From assembly GCA_017477465.1 (NCBI GenBank), contig JAFUVU010000046.1, positions 22,611 through 86,610 on the forward strand: a stretch of 64,000 nucleotides of DNA, written 5' to 3'. Of this stretch, positions 1 through 7,366 are shown piece by piece. The stretch's first letter is position 1. Each line of letters opens with the position of its first letter. The DNA comes from Bacteroidales bacterium (GTDB lineage Bacteria; Bacteroidota; Bacteroidia; Bacteroidales; UBA932). A model generated the notes under the pieces. That model was not told where the DNA came from and searched no databases. It saw only the letters and a list, made by a program, of their open reading frames with translations. A program made the position numbers and the translations under genes.

Positions 1-375
1 TTTGGCGTAGTATGCCTGGGCGATGGCGCTATTGAGTTTGTGGCTGCCTGCAGGGCTAACGCTTTCGTTTTTGAAATAGATGTGCGCGGGCGTGCCAAGG
101 GCTTCTTCAAGTTCATAAGCACGCACAAGCGGGGTGCAGCGATAGGCGGCATACTGCTCGCGTACAGGCTCAGGGATGGGAATCCACTCATCGGTCTGGT
201 TGAGTTCCTGGTCGGCGCAGGCTTTGCAGAAGATGGGATACAGGTCTTCAGGCTTGAGGGGCTGCTTTGTGGCGGGATTCAGGAACGGCAGCGGCTTGTT
301 GGGCATGATGGCCTGGATGTTGAAATAATGAGTGGGAATTTCGCTCTCCGGGAGCAAGTACTTTTTCTGTCTCAT
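1..375 (-). CDS. trpB: Tryptophan synthase beta chain, TrpB2 type (3' end outside window)
   Basis: Only the first 125 codons lie in the window; the gene continues beyond base 1. TrpB joins indole and L-serine to give L-tryptophan with pyridoxal phosphate. The visible part reads MRQKKYLLPESEIPTHYFN at the start, then a TPLVRAYELEEALGTPA stretch and KNESVSPAGSHKLNSA, where the Lys of the GSHKLN motif is the expected PLP-binding residue. The long N-terminal arm before the catalytic fold and the IYFKNE wording fit the TrpB2 branch (TrpB-like PLP enzymes) better than the usual TrpB1. ATG at 375 follows a leader with a trp attenuator, so expression should fall when charged tRNA-Trp is plentiful. 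Identity is confident; the TrpB2 assignment is from recognition of the N-terminus only. Confidence 0.9.
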   Translation of the reverse strand, partial: MRQKKYLLPESEIPTHYFNIQAIMPNKPLPFLNPATKQPLKPEDLYPIFCKACADQELNQTDEWIPIPEPVREQYAAYRCTPLVRAYELEEALGTPAHIYFKNESVSPAGSHKLNSAIAQAYYAK

Positions 376-415
376 GGTATCTATTCATTAAGGTTTATGT
401 TCTAACTCAAATAAA

Positions 416-476
416 CTGCTTCAACGCTCCTGTCGCTCCGCGACTCTATTCCGGGCAAATGTCGCTTATGAAGCAG
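416..476 (-). other. Structured 5' leader of trpB2 between attenuator and start codon
   Basis: Between the attenuator terminator and the trpB2 ATG the leader holds an outer inverted repeat (CTGCTTCA at 416-423 against TGAAGCAG at 469-476) enclosing a small hairpin (GTCGC/GCGAC at 432-444). It may shape the readthrough transcript or its stability. The function is inferred; only the complementarity is seen. Confidence 0.35.
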
Positions 477-488
477 CTTATTTTTCAT

Positions 489-518
489 AAAAAAAGGCCT
501 GCTGTAAGTCAGCAGGCC
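489..518 (-). terminator. Intrinsic terminator of the trp attenuator
   Basis: On the minus strand a perfect 9-bp GC-rich stem (GGCCTGCTG/CAGCAGGCC, arms 510-518 and 496-504, 5-nt loop) is followed by seven T residues (495-489). It lies 34 nt downstream of the leader-peptide stop and upstream of trpB2. Its 5' arm and loop contain the segment that can pair with the leader antiterminator, so it should form only when the ribosome clears the Trp codons. Confidence 0.9.
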
Positions 519-571
519 AGGTCTATGGATTAATAACTACGGCAAAGCGACTTACAGGATTGAGCTGTAAG
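502..571 (-). promoter_or_regulatory. trp attenuator: alternative hairpins 1:2 and 2:3
   Basis: Three segments on the minus strand can pair in exclusive ways. Segment 1 (CTTACAG, 565-571) lies inside the leader ORF just after the Trp codons. Segment 2 (CTGTAAGTC, 549-557) can pair with segment 1 over 7 bp, or over 9 perfect bp with segment 3 (GACTTACAG, 502-510), which is part of the terminator. Ribosome stalling at TGG-TGG would cover segment 1, free segment 2 to take segment 3, and prevent termination. This is the classical logic of amino-acid attenuators, and the complementarity here is exact. Confidence 0.88.
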
Positions 572-602
572 TGCGCCACCAGTTATTATTGTTCTTTCTC
601 AT
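552..602 (-). CDS. trpL: trp operon leader peptide (16 residues, tandem Trp)
   Basis: Minus-strand ATG at 602 opens a 16-codon frame, MRKNNNNWWRTYSSIL, ending in TAA at 552-554. The two adjacent TGG codons (576-581) act as the sensor: low charged tRNA-Trp stalls the ribosome there. Directly downstream are the overlapping antiterminator and terminator hairpins, then trpB2. It is too short for normal gene calling. It lies 54 nt after the sdhC stop; no separate promoter box was identified, so it may be read from its own weak promoter or through sdhC. Confidence 0.88.
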   Translation of the reverse strand: MRKNNNNWWRTYSSIL

Positions 603-656
603 TGCTTTTGCAAAGATGCGAAAGTGGAATGATAAATCCAAATCTTTTTAAAAAAT

Positions 657-1430
657 TTATTTCAGGGCTGCTATCTGGTCCAGCAGAGGGGCAGTCCACT
701 CGTGGGAGGCGGTAATGAAGTTGGCCTCTACGAAGGCGTTCACGGCGGTGCAGACAAACAGGAGGATAATGATGGTAGCCACCACGGTGCCAATCACTTT
801 GAGGCGGACCAGCCATTTTTTGTTATTCCAGCCGATGGTCTGGAACATGCTCCAGAAACCGTGGTTCAGGTGCAGCCAGATGGCCACGAACCAGACAATG
901 TACAGGGCCAGGACCCACCAGTGGCGGAAGGTGGCGATGAGCAGGTAGTAGGGGTTCTCGGCTTCTCCACCGATAAACTCCTGCAGCTGCATCTTGGCCC
1001 AGAAGTGGGTGAGGTGGAAGGCCAGGAAGCCCAGCACGATGATACCCAGGACGAACATATTCTTGGCGCTCCAGCTGTCGTTCTTGGCTTTGGAGGCTAC
1101 CTCGTAACGTTTGACGCCGCCTCTGCGCTGGAAATTCTGCACGCTGAGCCAGATGCCGTAAACGATGTGGATGAGGAAGCCGAGGGCCAGGATGGGCACC
1201 ATGATGTCAATCACCGGGGAGGACATGAAGTCGCAACCCAGCTGGAACCAGCCGTCACCGTGCGTGTAGGGCATGTTGTCTGCCGCCACTTTGCCGAAAT
1301 TGCCTTTCAGGGAGTCGATGACTGAGAAGAAGTTGATGGTGCCATGAAGTAGCAGGAAGATGATGAGGAAAGCGCCGGAAACGCTTTGGATGAACTTCTT
1401 GCCGATTGAAGAGGTCAGGAAATTAGCCAT
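657..1430 (-). CDS. sdhC: Succinate dehydrogenase/fumarate reductase cytochrome b subunit
   Basis: 257 residues with five hydrophobic helices (about residues 14-36, 72-95, 124-146, 166-188 and 210-235), the size of the di-haem b558-type subunit that anchors SdhAB/FrdAB and exchanges electrons with the quinone pool. Histidines in or near the helices (LLHGTINF, FLIHIVYG, AFHLTHFW, WLHLNHGF) are candidate haem ligands. In Bacteroides this gene normally precedes the flavoprotein and iron-sulfur genes; here it is followed only by the trp leader, so the partners must be elsewhere. ATG at 1430 sits about 30 nt after a TATATTTG box. Confidence 0.93.
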   Translation of the reverse strand: MANFLTSSIGKKFIQSVSGAFLIIFLLLHGTINFFSVIDSLKGNFGKVAADNMPYTHGDGWFQLGCDFMSSPVIDIMVPILALGFLIHIVYGIWLSVQNFQRRGGVKRYEVASKAKNDSWSAKNMFVLGIIVLGFLAFHLTHFWAKMQLQEFIGGEAENPYYLLIATFRHWWVLALYIVWFVAIWLHLNHGFWSMFQTIGWNNKKWLVRLKVIGTVVATIIILLFVCTAVNAFVEANFITASHEWTAPLLDQIAALK

Positions 1431-1459
1431 ATAGTCTTTTTACTTGTTGTTCAATTATG

Positions 1460-1467
1460 CAAATATA
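1460..1467 (-). promoter_or_regulatory. -7 box (TATATTTG) for sdhC
   Basis: Exact match to the Bacteroidota TAnnTTTG -7 element on the minus strand, 29 nt before the sdhC ATG, in the divergent sdhC/pyrH gap. Confidence 0.7.
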
Positions 1468-1500
1468 GGAATCTTTCTTGGATTTCTCCCACTATTTAGA

Positions 1501-1508
1501 TACTTTTG
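1501..1508 (+). promoter_or_regulatory. -7 box (TACTTTTG) for pyrH
   Basis: TAnnTTTG match ending 13 nt before the pyrH ATG, which implies a very short leader. No clear -33 TTTG at standard spacing. Confidence 0.65.
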
Positions 1509-1521
1509 TTTGTGAATTAAA

Positions 1522-2235
1522 ATGGAAACTATGTATAAACGTGTACTTTTGAAACTCTCCGGCGAAAGCCTGGGCGGCCCTGCAGGAAAGGGACTTGATA
1601 CTGAATGGCTTGAAAAATATGCAAAAGAGATTGCCGCGGCGGCCAAAGCCGGCCTGCAGATAGCCATAGTTAACGGCGGCGGCAACATCTTCCGCGGCCT
1701 GCAAGGCGCATCCAAGGGCTTCGACAGAGTGGACGGCGACAAGATGGGAATGCTGGCAACCGTCATCAATTCCCTGGCCCTGAGCATGTTCATAAAGGCC
1801 GAAGGCGTGGACGCAGTAGTGTTCACCTCAACCCCCATGGAACCACATGCCAAGTACTACATGAGAGACGATGCCGTAAAAGTCCTGGAAAAAGGCGGCG
1901 TAGCCCTCATCGCGGGCGGCACCGGCAACCCGTTCTTCACAACCGACAGCGGCGCAGCCCTAAGGGCTCTGGAAATAGGTGCCGACGCCCTTCTGAAAGG
2001 TACCAGGGTGGACGGCGTCTATACGGCCGATCCTGAAAAGGACCCCACCGCAACAAAATACGACTCGCTGAGCTTCGACGAAGCCATCTCCAAACATCTG
2101 AAAGTGATGGACCAGACAGCCTACGCCCTCTGCGCCGACGGCGGCATGCCCATCATAGTCTTCGACATGAACGCCACAGGCAACCTCACCCGCCTCCTCG
2201 CCGGCGAAAAGGTCGGCACTCTGGTACATCCTTAA
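1522..2235 (+). CDS. pyrH: UMP kinase
   Basis: 237 residues. It phosphorylates UMP to UDP with ATP in de novo pyrimidine synthesis, and the family acts as a cytosolic hexamer. The frame shows the amino-acid-kinase features in order: YKRVLLKLSGESL at the N-terminus, the glycine loop IVNGGGNIFRG near residue 50, the VFTSTPMEPHAKYY region, the IAGGTGNPFFTTDS loop, and the KGTRVDGVYTADPEKDP segment. ATG at 1522 is used; the ATG at 1531 (MYKRV) is an in-frame alternative. An esterase gene starts 10 nt downstream. Confidence 0.97.
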   Translation: METMYKRVLLKLSGESLGGPAGKGLDTEWLEKYAKEIAAAAKAGLQIAIVNGGGNIFRGLQGASKGFDRVDGDKMGMLATVINSLALSMFIKAEGVDAVVFTSTPMEPHAKYYMRDDAVKVLEKGGVALIAGGTGNPFFTTDSGAALRALEIGADALLKGTRVDGVYTADPEKDPTATKYDSLSFDEAISKHLKVMDQTAYALCADGGMPIIVFDMNATGNLTRLLAGEKVGTLVHP

Positions 2236-2245
2236 AATACCTCAC

Positions 2246-3100
2246 ATGAAAAGAATCGTCCTGGCGCTGGCACTGGCACTGGCCTGCACAGTGTCGTTTG
2301 CACAAAGCAAAATAATCACCGAAAGCATCCAAAGCAAGTATCTTGGCTGCGAGCAGAAGTACAACGTTTACCTTCCGGACGGCTACGACGCCTCCGTATC
2401 CTACCCTGTAGTGTATCTGCTTCACGGCCTGTGGGGCTGCTATAAGGACTGGGCCGGGACAGGACGCATGAAAGACGTAGTGGATCCGCTGATCGCCTCC
2501 GGCGAAATCGTCCCCATGGTCATAGTGATGCCAAATGCAGGCGACGCCGACGTACACAATTACCAGAACGGCTATTTCAACGTAAAAGACTGGCCCTACG
2601 AAGATTTCTTCTTCCAGGAATTCACGCATGAGGTGGAGACCCGCTTCCACTGCGGCGGCAGCAAGGGCAGGCGCGCCATCATGGGCCTTTCAATGGGCGG
2701 CGGCGGTTCGATAGTCTATGCCCAAAGACATCCCGAGATGTTCTCCAGCAGCTACGGCATGAGCGCCTGGCTGGACAACAAACACCGCGAAGTGCGCGGC
2801 GCAGAACTGGAAGGCAGCAAGCTAATCCTCACTGACCAGTCTGTCCGCGAGCACTCCGCCCCGGATTTCATAGAGAAGGCCGATGAAGCCACCATCGGCA
2901 AGCTGAAAAGCGTCAAATGGTTCCTTGACTGCGGCGATGACGACGGCCTGATGCCGCTCTCGGTGGACCTATACCTGAAAATGCGCAAGGCCGGCATCCC
3001 GGCACAGCTTCGCATAAGAGACGGAGGGCACACCTGGGAATACTGGCACACGGCACTTTACACCGCTCTCCCCTTTGCCAGCCGCAACTTCTCCCTTTAG
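2246..3100 (+). CDS. Secreted alpha/beta-hydrolase esterase (esterase D / feruloyl esterase-like)
   Basis: 284 residues with a clear signal peptide (residues 1-20, ending SFAQ). The body fits the PF00756 putative esterase family: YPVVYLLHGLWG oxyanion region, nucleophile Ser in GLSMGG (about residue 150), an Asp in LDCGDDDGLM (about residue 233) and His in DGGHTWEYW (about residue 259). Relatives hydrolyse acetyl or feruloyl esters on plant polysaccharides, or act as general carboxylesterases. The substrate cannot be told from this sequence. It follows pyrH by 10 nt and may be cotranscribed with it. Confidence 0.85.
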   Translation: MKRIVLALALALACTVSFAQSKIITESIQSKYLGCEQKYNVYLPDGYDASVSYPVVYLLHGLWGCYKDWAGTGRMKDVVDPLIASGEIVPMVIVMPNAGDADVHNYQNGYFNVKDWPYEDFFFQEFTHEVETRFHCGGSKGRRAIMGLSMGGGGSIVYAQRHPEMFSSSYGMSAWLDNKHREVRGAELEGSKLILTDQSVREHSAPDFIEKADEATIGKLKSVKWFLDCGDDDGLMPLSVDLYLKMRKAGIPAQLRIRDGGHTWEYWHTALYTALPFASRNFSL

Positions 3101-3258
3101 GCGCAAAGCCGGCCGTTTCTCCAGCTGGAGGAAGAAACTCCCTCTGCTCCTTTCTCCAGCTTTTCCGTCCCATTACACCTACGCCCCCACCCTTTCCTCC
3201 TCCACGCGATATTTCTTCGGCCGATAGCGTTTTCTTTATTTAGCTGAAAATCAACACA

Positions 3259-3334
3259 TTAACGAGTTTTCTCCCGGCGGTTTTGCCGGGAGAAAACTCG
3301 TTAAAATTCACAGTATGAGCCACTTACGAAAAAC
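3259..3334 (+). repeat. Long-hairpin repeat, copy 1 (REP-like, left of transposase gene)
   Basis: A perfect 20-bp inverted repeat (arms 3259-3278 and 3285-3304, 6-nt loop GGTTTT) is followed by a segment shared with copy 2. Bases 3271-3334 match 4431-4494 at 60 of 64 positions in the same orientation. The transposase frame opens inside this repeat at 3315. Such hairpins next to a Y1 transposase are the usual target of RAYT enzymes or the ends of IS200/IS605-type elements. Confidence 0.8.
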
Positions 3335-4355
3335 GGGAGAAAAAGGAATTGCCGGACAGCGGTTTTGTTTTCTCAAAAAAGCTTCCGATATTCGCAGAAG
3401 AGCTGTGATTCTGCAGTTCAATTACAAGCAGCACGTCATGCAGCGTCGTATTTTTTACAGGGACATCCTGAACCATTGTTACCAAAGAACCGCCGACGGC
3501 GGAGTTCTGTTTTATTCGTATAGTGACCATTTGGTCTACTTCACCAACTACTGCGTCCAAGCGCGGAAGCATAACATCCATGTCCTGGCTCTATGCCAGA
3601 TGCCAGATCATATCCATGATATCCTGTCGGCGCGGAAAGTCCAGGATATGGAAAACTTCAAACGGGACTTGCATTCTTCTTTTGCAAAAACCTATAATTC
3701 ATACTGGGGAATTCACGGCCCTGTGTTTGAGTACCCTTACGGCAATGCCCCCAAAAAAGGCGTGAAGAATGGCCGATCTGCCATCATTTACGTCGCGAAC
3801 AACCCAGTCGAAAGGCAATTGACCGACAGGGCAGAGAACTATCGCTGGGGTTACTGGGCGTACGCTTTTTCCGCCTGTCCTTTTTCCGACAAACTGGTCC
3901 TCCGCGACGCATCGGCCCCTATGGCCAAGGCTGTTAAAGAAGTCCGAGCGCAGTTTAACAGAGGTCTTCCCATGAACTACGCCATGCTCAAACGGATGTT
4001 TTCTGCATTGAATCCGGCAGAATGCCAACAACTTACAGACTTCATCATTTCCACATACAATGTAATTGACTTTGAATCGGCCAGCCGATATTTCGAAGAT
4101 GATATGCTGCATGCCATGCATGTAAATACCAGCAAAGAGCACGACTTGAATGAACTGTTTATAGGAAAGTCTGACAAGCCTTACCAGAAGATGATTCAAA
4201 TTGTTCTGGAGGAAGGCGGCATGCAAGACATTCACGACATGCTTTCCCTGGACAAGGCCGACAAACAAAAGTTGCTACAACTGCTTCGCAGAAGAACCGA
4301 TGTGATGACCGAACAGATTGGCAAGTTCCTTCACCTCCCCATAAAAAGAGCCTGA
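3315..4355 (+). CDS. HUH (Y1) transposase-like protein, REP-associated type
   Basis: 346 residues. The core (about residues 42-190) carries the HUH motif MPDHIHDIL, the candidate catalytic Tyr in SFAKTYNSYWG, then GPVFEYPYGNAPKKG and a YVANNPVERQL...YRWGYWAY block typical of the Bacteroidales RAYT-like family. A C-terminal extension of about 150 residues makes it longer than enterobacterial RAYTs. The first 41 codons derive partly from the flanking repeat; the true start may be the ATG at 3438 (MQRRIFYRD). It probably nicks and joins single-stranded hairpin DNA. No frameshift is seen. Confidence 0.8.
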   Translation: MSHLRKTGEKGIAGQRFCFLKKASDIRRRAVILQFNYKQHVMQRRIFYRDILNHCYQRTADGGVLFYSYSDHLVYFTNYCVQARKHNIHVLALCQMPDHIHDILSARKVQDMENFKRDLHSSFAKTYNSYWGIHGPVFEYPYGNAPKKGVKNGRSAIIYVANNPVERQLTDRAENYRWGYWAYAFSACPFSDKLVLRDASAPMAKAVKEVRAQFNRGLPMNYAMLKRMFSALNPAECQQLTDFIISTYNVIDFESASRYFEDDMLHAMHVNTSKEHDLNELFIGKSDKPYQKMIQIVLEEGGMQDIHDMLSLDKADKQKLLQLLRRRTDVMTEQIGKFLHLPIKRA

Positions 4356-4430
4356 ATCGGCCGGAACGGTGAACGTCACTCCTTGCCCGTTTTTCTTAAA
4401 ATAATGAATATCAGTTATTTAAGCGATTTC

Positions 4431-4494
4431 CTCCCGGCGGTTTTGCCGGGAGGGAACTCGTTAAAATTCACAGTATGAATCACTTACGAAAAAC
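4431..4494 (+). repeat. Long-hairpin repeat, copy 2 (right of transposase gene)
   Basis: Direct repeat of 3271-3334 with four mismatches. It keeps the CTCCCGGC/GCCGGGAG stem; the outer stem (to about 4411) is imperfect. It also repeats the transposase N-terminal codons (MNHLRKT), but the frame then runs into unrelated sequence. Confidence 0.75.
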
Positions 4495-4592
4495 AGAAAA
4501 TCCGGAGGTGCACGAAAAGGGTTCAGTTCGCGGAAGGCGGAGACTCCAAACGCCGGGTTGTCCTGGCCGCTACGGCCCGTGCCGCAGTCGGG

Positions 4593-6398
4593 CTACACCG
4601 GGAGGGTTTTGGTGCGGAGCCAGGCGGCGACTTCGGCGGGAAGGCGGGGGCTGAGGGTCACATAGACGCGCTCGTTGTAGTCGTTGAGCCAGCTGCGCTC
4701 GTCGGCCGTGAGAAGGTCCACTGATAGGCAGGAGGTATCGAAGTGGCATAGCGTAAGCGTCTCAAAACCAAGGAAAGAGCCGAATTCATTGTCGCCTACC
4801 TGGCGGCACAGCAGCAGATTTTCGTGACGGATGCCGTGCATGCCTTCCCGGTAGATGCCGGGCTCGTCGGAGCATATCATGCCCGGCAGAAGCGGCTGGG
4901 AATTAAAGTTTTGGCGAATATCCTGCGGGCCTTCGTGCACGCAAAGGTAAAAGCCTACGCCATGGCCGGTCCCGTGGCCGAAGTTGCGCTTTGCCCTCCA
5001 CAGAGGTTCCCTGGCAAGGGCGTCAATCTGGCAACCGGCCGTCCCGCGGGGAAATACGGCCATCGCAAGGCCGATGTGCCCCTTCAGCGCCAGAGTATAG
5101 TCTTCCCTTTCCAGAGCGGTGCACGGCCCAAGCGGGACAGTACGGGTAATATCGGTCGTACCAAAAAGATACTGGCCGCCGGAGTCGCAAAGATACAGGC
5201 CATGCGCTTCCAGCAGGGCCGAGCCTTCCTTAGGCGTAATATAATGCGGCAATGCGGCCGACGCTCCGTATGCCGATATAGTCTCGAAGCTGTCGCCCCT
5301 GTAGCCTGGCACGGCGGCACGCAGCCGTCCAAGCTCCTGCGCGGCTTCCCACTCGTTCACGCTGCCTGCATGACGGGAAATCCAGTATAGGAACTGTTCC
5401 ATTACGATGCCGTCTTCCAGGTGCGCTTCCCTCATCAGCTCAATCTCCACGCTGTTTTTAACGGCCTTCCGCAGCGGTACCGGCGAGGCGACTTCTATAA
5501 CCTCCGGCAGCTGTTCTCCGTCGTCTATGGCTTCCCGGAGCGAAACGTTAAGCACGGCAGGGTCTATACAAATGCGGTCCACCCCGTCCAGCTTAAGGGA
5601 TGCGAGTGCAAAACTTACATCTTCGTAATCACGTACCGTTATTCCGTCGGCGCTCAGCTCGTCGAAGCTGTCGGCGGTTTCCGAATCCGGATCGCTGTAG
5701 GCGTCCTTGCGCACGAACCAGAACGCATCATCCAGAGTCACAAGCAGATACGATATGGCAAGCGGGTTGTATTCTATATCCGAAGCCCGGACGTTGAGAA
5801 GCCAGGCGATATCGTCCAGGGTGCTTATCAGGATTGCATCGGCCCCTTTGACTACCAGCCATTTACGCAGGAAGCGGAGCTTGGATTCACGGCTTTCGCC
5901 GCTGAGGTCTTCCCCAAGGGTGATAATTGGCGAAACTGGCACGGCCGGGCGGTCCGTCCACAGGGCCGACAGCAAATCCGGCACTGCTGCGATATGGGCC
6001 GACGGAACGGCGTCCTGCAGCTCCCGCACGGCTTCCACGCTTTGGCAAAGCCCATCGACGGCGATTACAGGGGCGTCCATTTCAAGAGATGCCAGCCACT
6101 CTGGGATGGGGACCTGGTCCGGGACTCTCATTTTGTGAAGGACGATGCCGCTGCCTTCCAGCTGGCGTACAGCCTGGATGAAATAGCGGGTGTCCGTCCA
6201 CAGGCCTGCATGCTGCTGGGTTACAACTATGTCTCCGGCTTCTCCCGTGAAACCGGAAAGCCACTCGACCTGTTTCCACCTTGGGGCCGGATATTCGCTG
6301 GCGTGAGGGTCGCTTCCTGTGAGGATTACGGCGTCCCAGCCGTTTTCCCGCATCAGTGCGCGCAAAGATTCCACCCTGAAGTAAAAGACATTGTCCAT
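4593..6398 (-). CDS. pepP: Xaa-Pro aminopeptidase (M24B, aminopeptidase P)
   Basis: 601 residues; removes N-terminal residues that precede proline, normally with a two-metal centre in the cytosol. Two creatinase-like N-terminal domains lead to the pita-bread catalytic domain. Metal ligands are visible: Asp in CDSGGQY, Asp in TTDITRT, His in GTGHGVG, Glu in SDEPGIY and Glu in IRHENLLL. The length fits the long three-domain bacterial and eukaryotic APP type. The frame is open to 6416, but the ATG at 6398 (MDNVFYF) is preferred because the TATATTTG promoter box at 6414-6421 would lie inside the longer form. Confidence 0.94.
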   Translation of the reverse strand: MDNVFYFRVESLRALMRENGWDAVILTGSDPHASEYPAPRWKQVEWLSGFTGEAGDIVVTQQHAGLWTDTRYFIQAVRQLEGSGIVLHKMRVPDQVPIPEWLASLEMDAPVIAVDGLCQSVEAVRELQDAVPSAHIAAVPDLLSALWTDRPAVPVSPIITLGEDLSGESRESKLRFLRKWLVVKGADAILISTLDDIAWLLNVRASDIEYNPLAISYLLVTLDDAFWFVRKDAYSDPDSETADSFDELSADGITVRDYEDVSFALASLKLDGVDRICIDPAVLNVSLREAIDDGEQLPEVIEVASPVPLRKAVKNSVEIELMREAHLEDGIVMEQFLYWISRHAGSVNEWEAAQELGRLRAAVPGYRGDSFETISAYGASAALPHYITPKEGSALLEAHGLYLCDSGGQYLFGTTDITRTVPLGPCTALEREDYTLALKGHIGLAMAVFPRGTAGCQIDALAREPLWRAKRNFGHGTGHGVGFYLCVHEGPQDIRQNFNSQPLLPGMICSDEPGIYREGMHGIRHENLLLCRQVGDNEFGSFLGFETLTLCHFDTSCLSVDLLTADERSWLNDYNERVYVTLSPRLPAEVAAWLRTKTLPV

Positions 6399-6413
6399 AG
6401 TACGATATTTGCA

Positions 6414-6421
6414 CAAATATA
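6414..6421 (-). promoter_or_regulatory. -7 box (TATATTTG) for pepP
   Basis: TAnnTTTG match on the minus strand, 15 nt before the chosen pepP start; it decides the start codon. It almost touches the divergent box at 6424-6431, so the two promoters probably compete. Confidence 0.65.
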
Positions 6422-6423
6422 AC

Positions 6424-6431
6424 TATATTTG
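6424..6431 (+). promoter_or_regulatory. -7 box (TATATTTG) for the 6454 gene
   Basis: TAnnTTTG match 22 nt before the ATG at 6454. The upstream TTTG at 6408-6411 is too close for a standard -33 element. Confidence 0.65.
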
Positions 6432-6453
6432 CATGAATTAAAAACATCCAGCC

Positions 6454-7365
6454 ATGACAGAAGATCCCCTCGAAAGAATTGAGCGCGAGGAACGCGAAAG
6501 AAAAGAGAACAAAGGACCTCGCACAATGATGACCATCCTGGCCGCAGTAGCAGCCGTCCTAGCCCTCGTACTGGGCTATATGCTATATCAGCGCAACTCC
6601 CTGGTCAAAGACCTGGAAAGCGAAAAGGCCGACCTTGCCCAGCAGATGGTACAACTCCAGTCAGACTTCGCCAACCTGAATTCCGACTACGAAGCCATCA
6701 ACCATCAACTGGACACCTCGCGTGAACAGGTGGCAATGCTTATCGACAAGCTCAGCAAGACGGAAGCCACCAACCGCGCAAAAATCCGCCAGTATGAAAA
6801 AGAGCTCGGCACCCTTCGCACCATCATGAAGGGCTACATAGTCCAGATCGACTCGCTCAACACCCTGAACAAGAAACTTACGGCCGATGCAGCCGCCGCC
6901 CGCAGGGAAGCAGCCGAAAGCCGCAGAGTAAGCGAAGAGCTCACCCAGCAGGTAGAAAACCTGTCTTCCCAGGTGAACGCCGGCAAAGTGCTCAAGGGCC
7001 GCGCAATATCCCTCCACGGCCACTACAACAACGACAAAGTGGGCGACCGCCACAGCCGTGTGCGCTACATGACGGCCAATGTAACCCTTGTGGAAAATTC
7101 CCTGGCGGACCATGGCCCCGTACGCGTATATGTCCGCGTAAAAGACCCGGAAGGCACCCTTCTGCTGAACAACGAATCCGTAGATTTCAGCGTAAACGGC
7201 GTTTCCCTGCAGGCAACAGCCTCACGTGAAGTTGATTACGAAGGCAACGAAGTGGATCTCTCCATCTTCATCAACGACACGGGCGAATTCGTGAAAGGCG
7301 TTTACACCCTGGAAGTTTACACGGATAAGAGCCTGCTTGGCCGGGCCGAATGCATGCTCAGATAA
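6454..7365 (+). CDS. Membrane-anchored coiled-coil protein, unknown function
   Basis: 303 residues. A charged N-terminus (residues 1-24) precedes one transmembrane helix (about 25-46, MMTILAAVAAVLALVLGYML). A long heptad-rich coiled coil (about 47-175) follows, then a beta-rich C-terminal domain (about 180-303) with an RVYVRVKDPEG segment. The topology suggests an inner-membrane protein with a periplasmic coiled coil, perhaps a scaffold. This organisation is common in Bacteroidales hypotheticals, but I recognise no named family. Its stop is one base before the hemW start, so the two are probably translationally coupled. Confidence 0.75.
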   Translation: MTEDPLERIEREERERKENKGPRTMMTILAAVAAVLALVLGYMLYQRNSLVKDLESEKADLAQQMVQLQSDFANLNSDYEAINHQLDTSREQVAMLIDKLSKTEATNRAKIRQYEKELGTLRTIMKGYIVQIDSLNTLNKKLTADAAAARREAAESRRVSEELTQQVENLSSQVNAGKVLKGRAISLHGHYNNDKVGDRHSRVRYMTANVTLVENSLADHGPVRVYVRVKDPEGTLLLNNESVDFSVNGVSLQATASREVDYEGNEVDLSIFINDTGEFVKGVYTLEVYTDKSLLGRAECMLR

Positions 7366-7366
7366 T

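Noticed and set aside
3259-4494. CRISPR-like repeat pair
   Set aside because: Only two copies, 1.1 kb apart with a gene between; fits REP/transposon ends instead.
4467-4592. Possible second, truncated transposase gene after repeat copy 2
   Set aside because: Only the first seven codons resemble the transposase and they are part of the repeat itself.
5421-6422. Long open frame opposite pepP
   Set aside because: Mirror of pepP codon bias; no start context, domain or promoter of its own.
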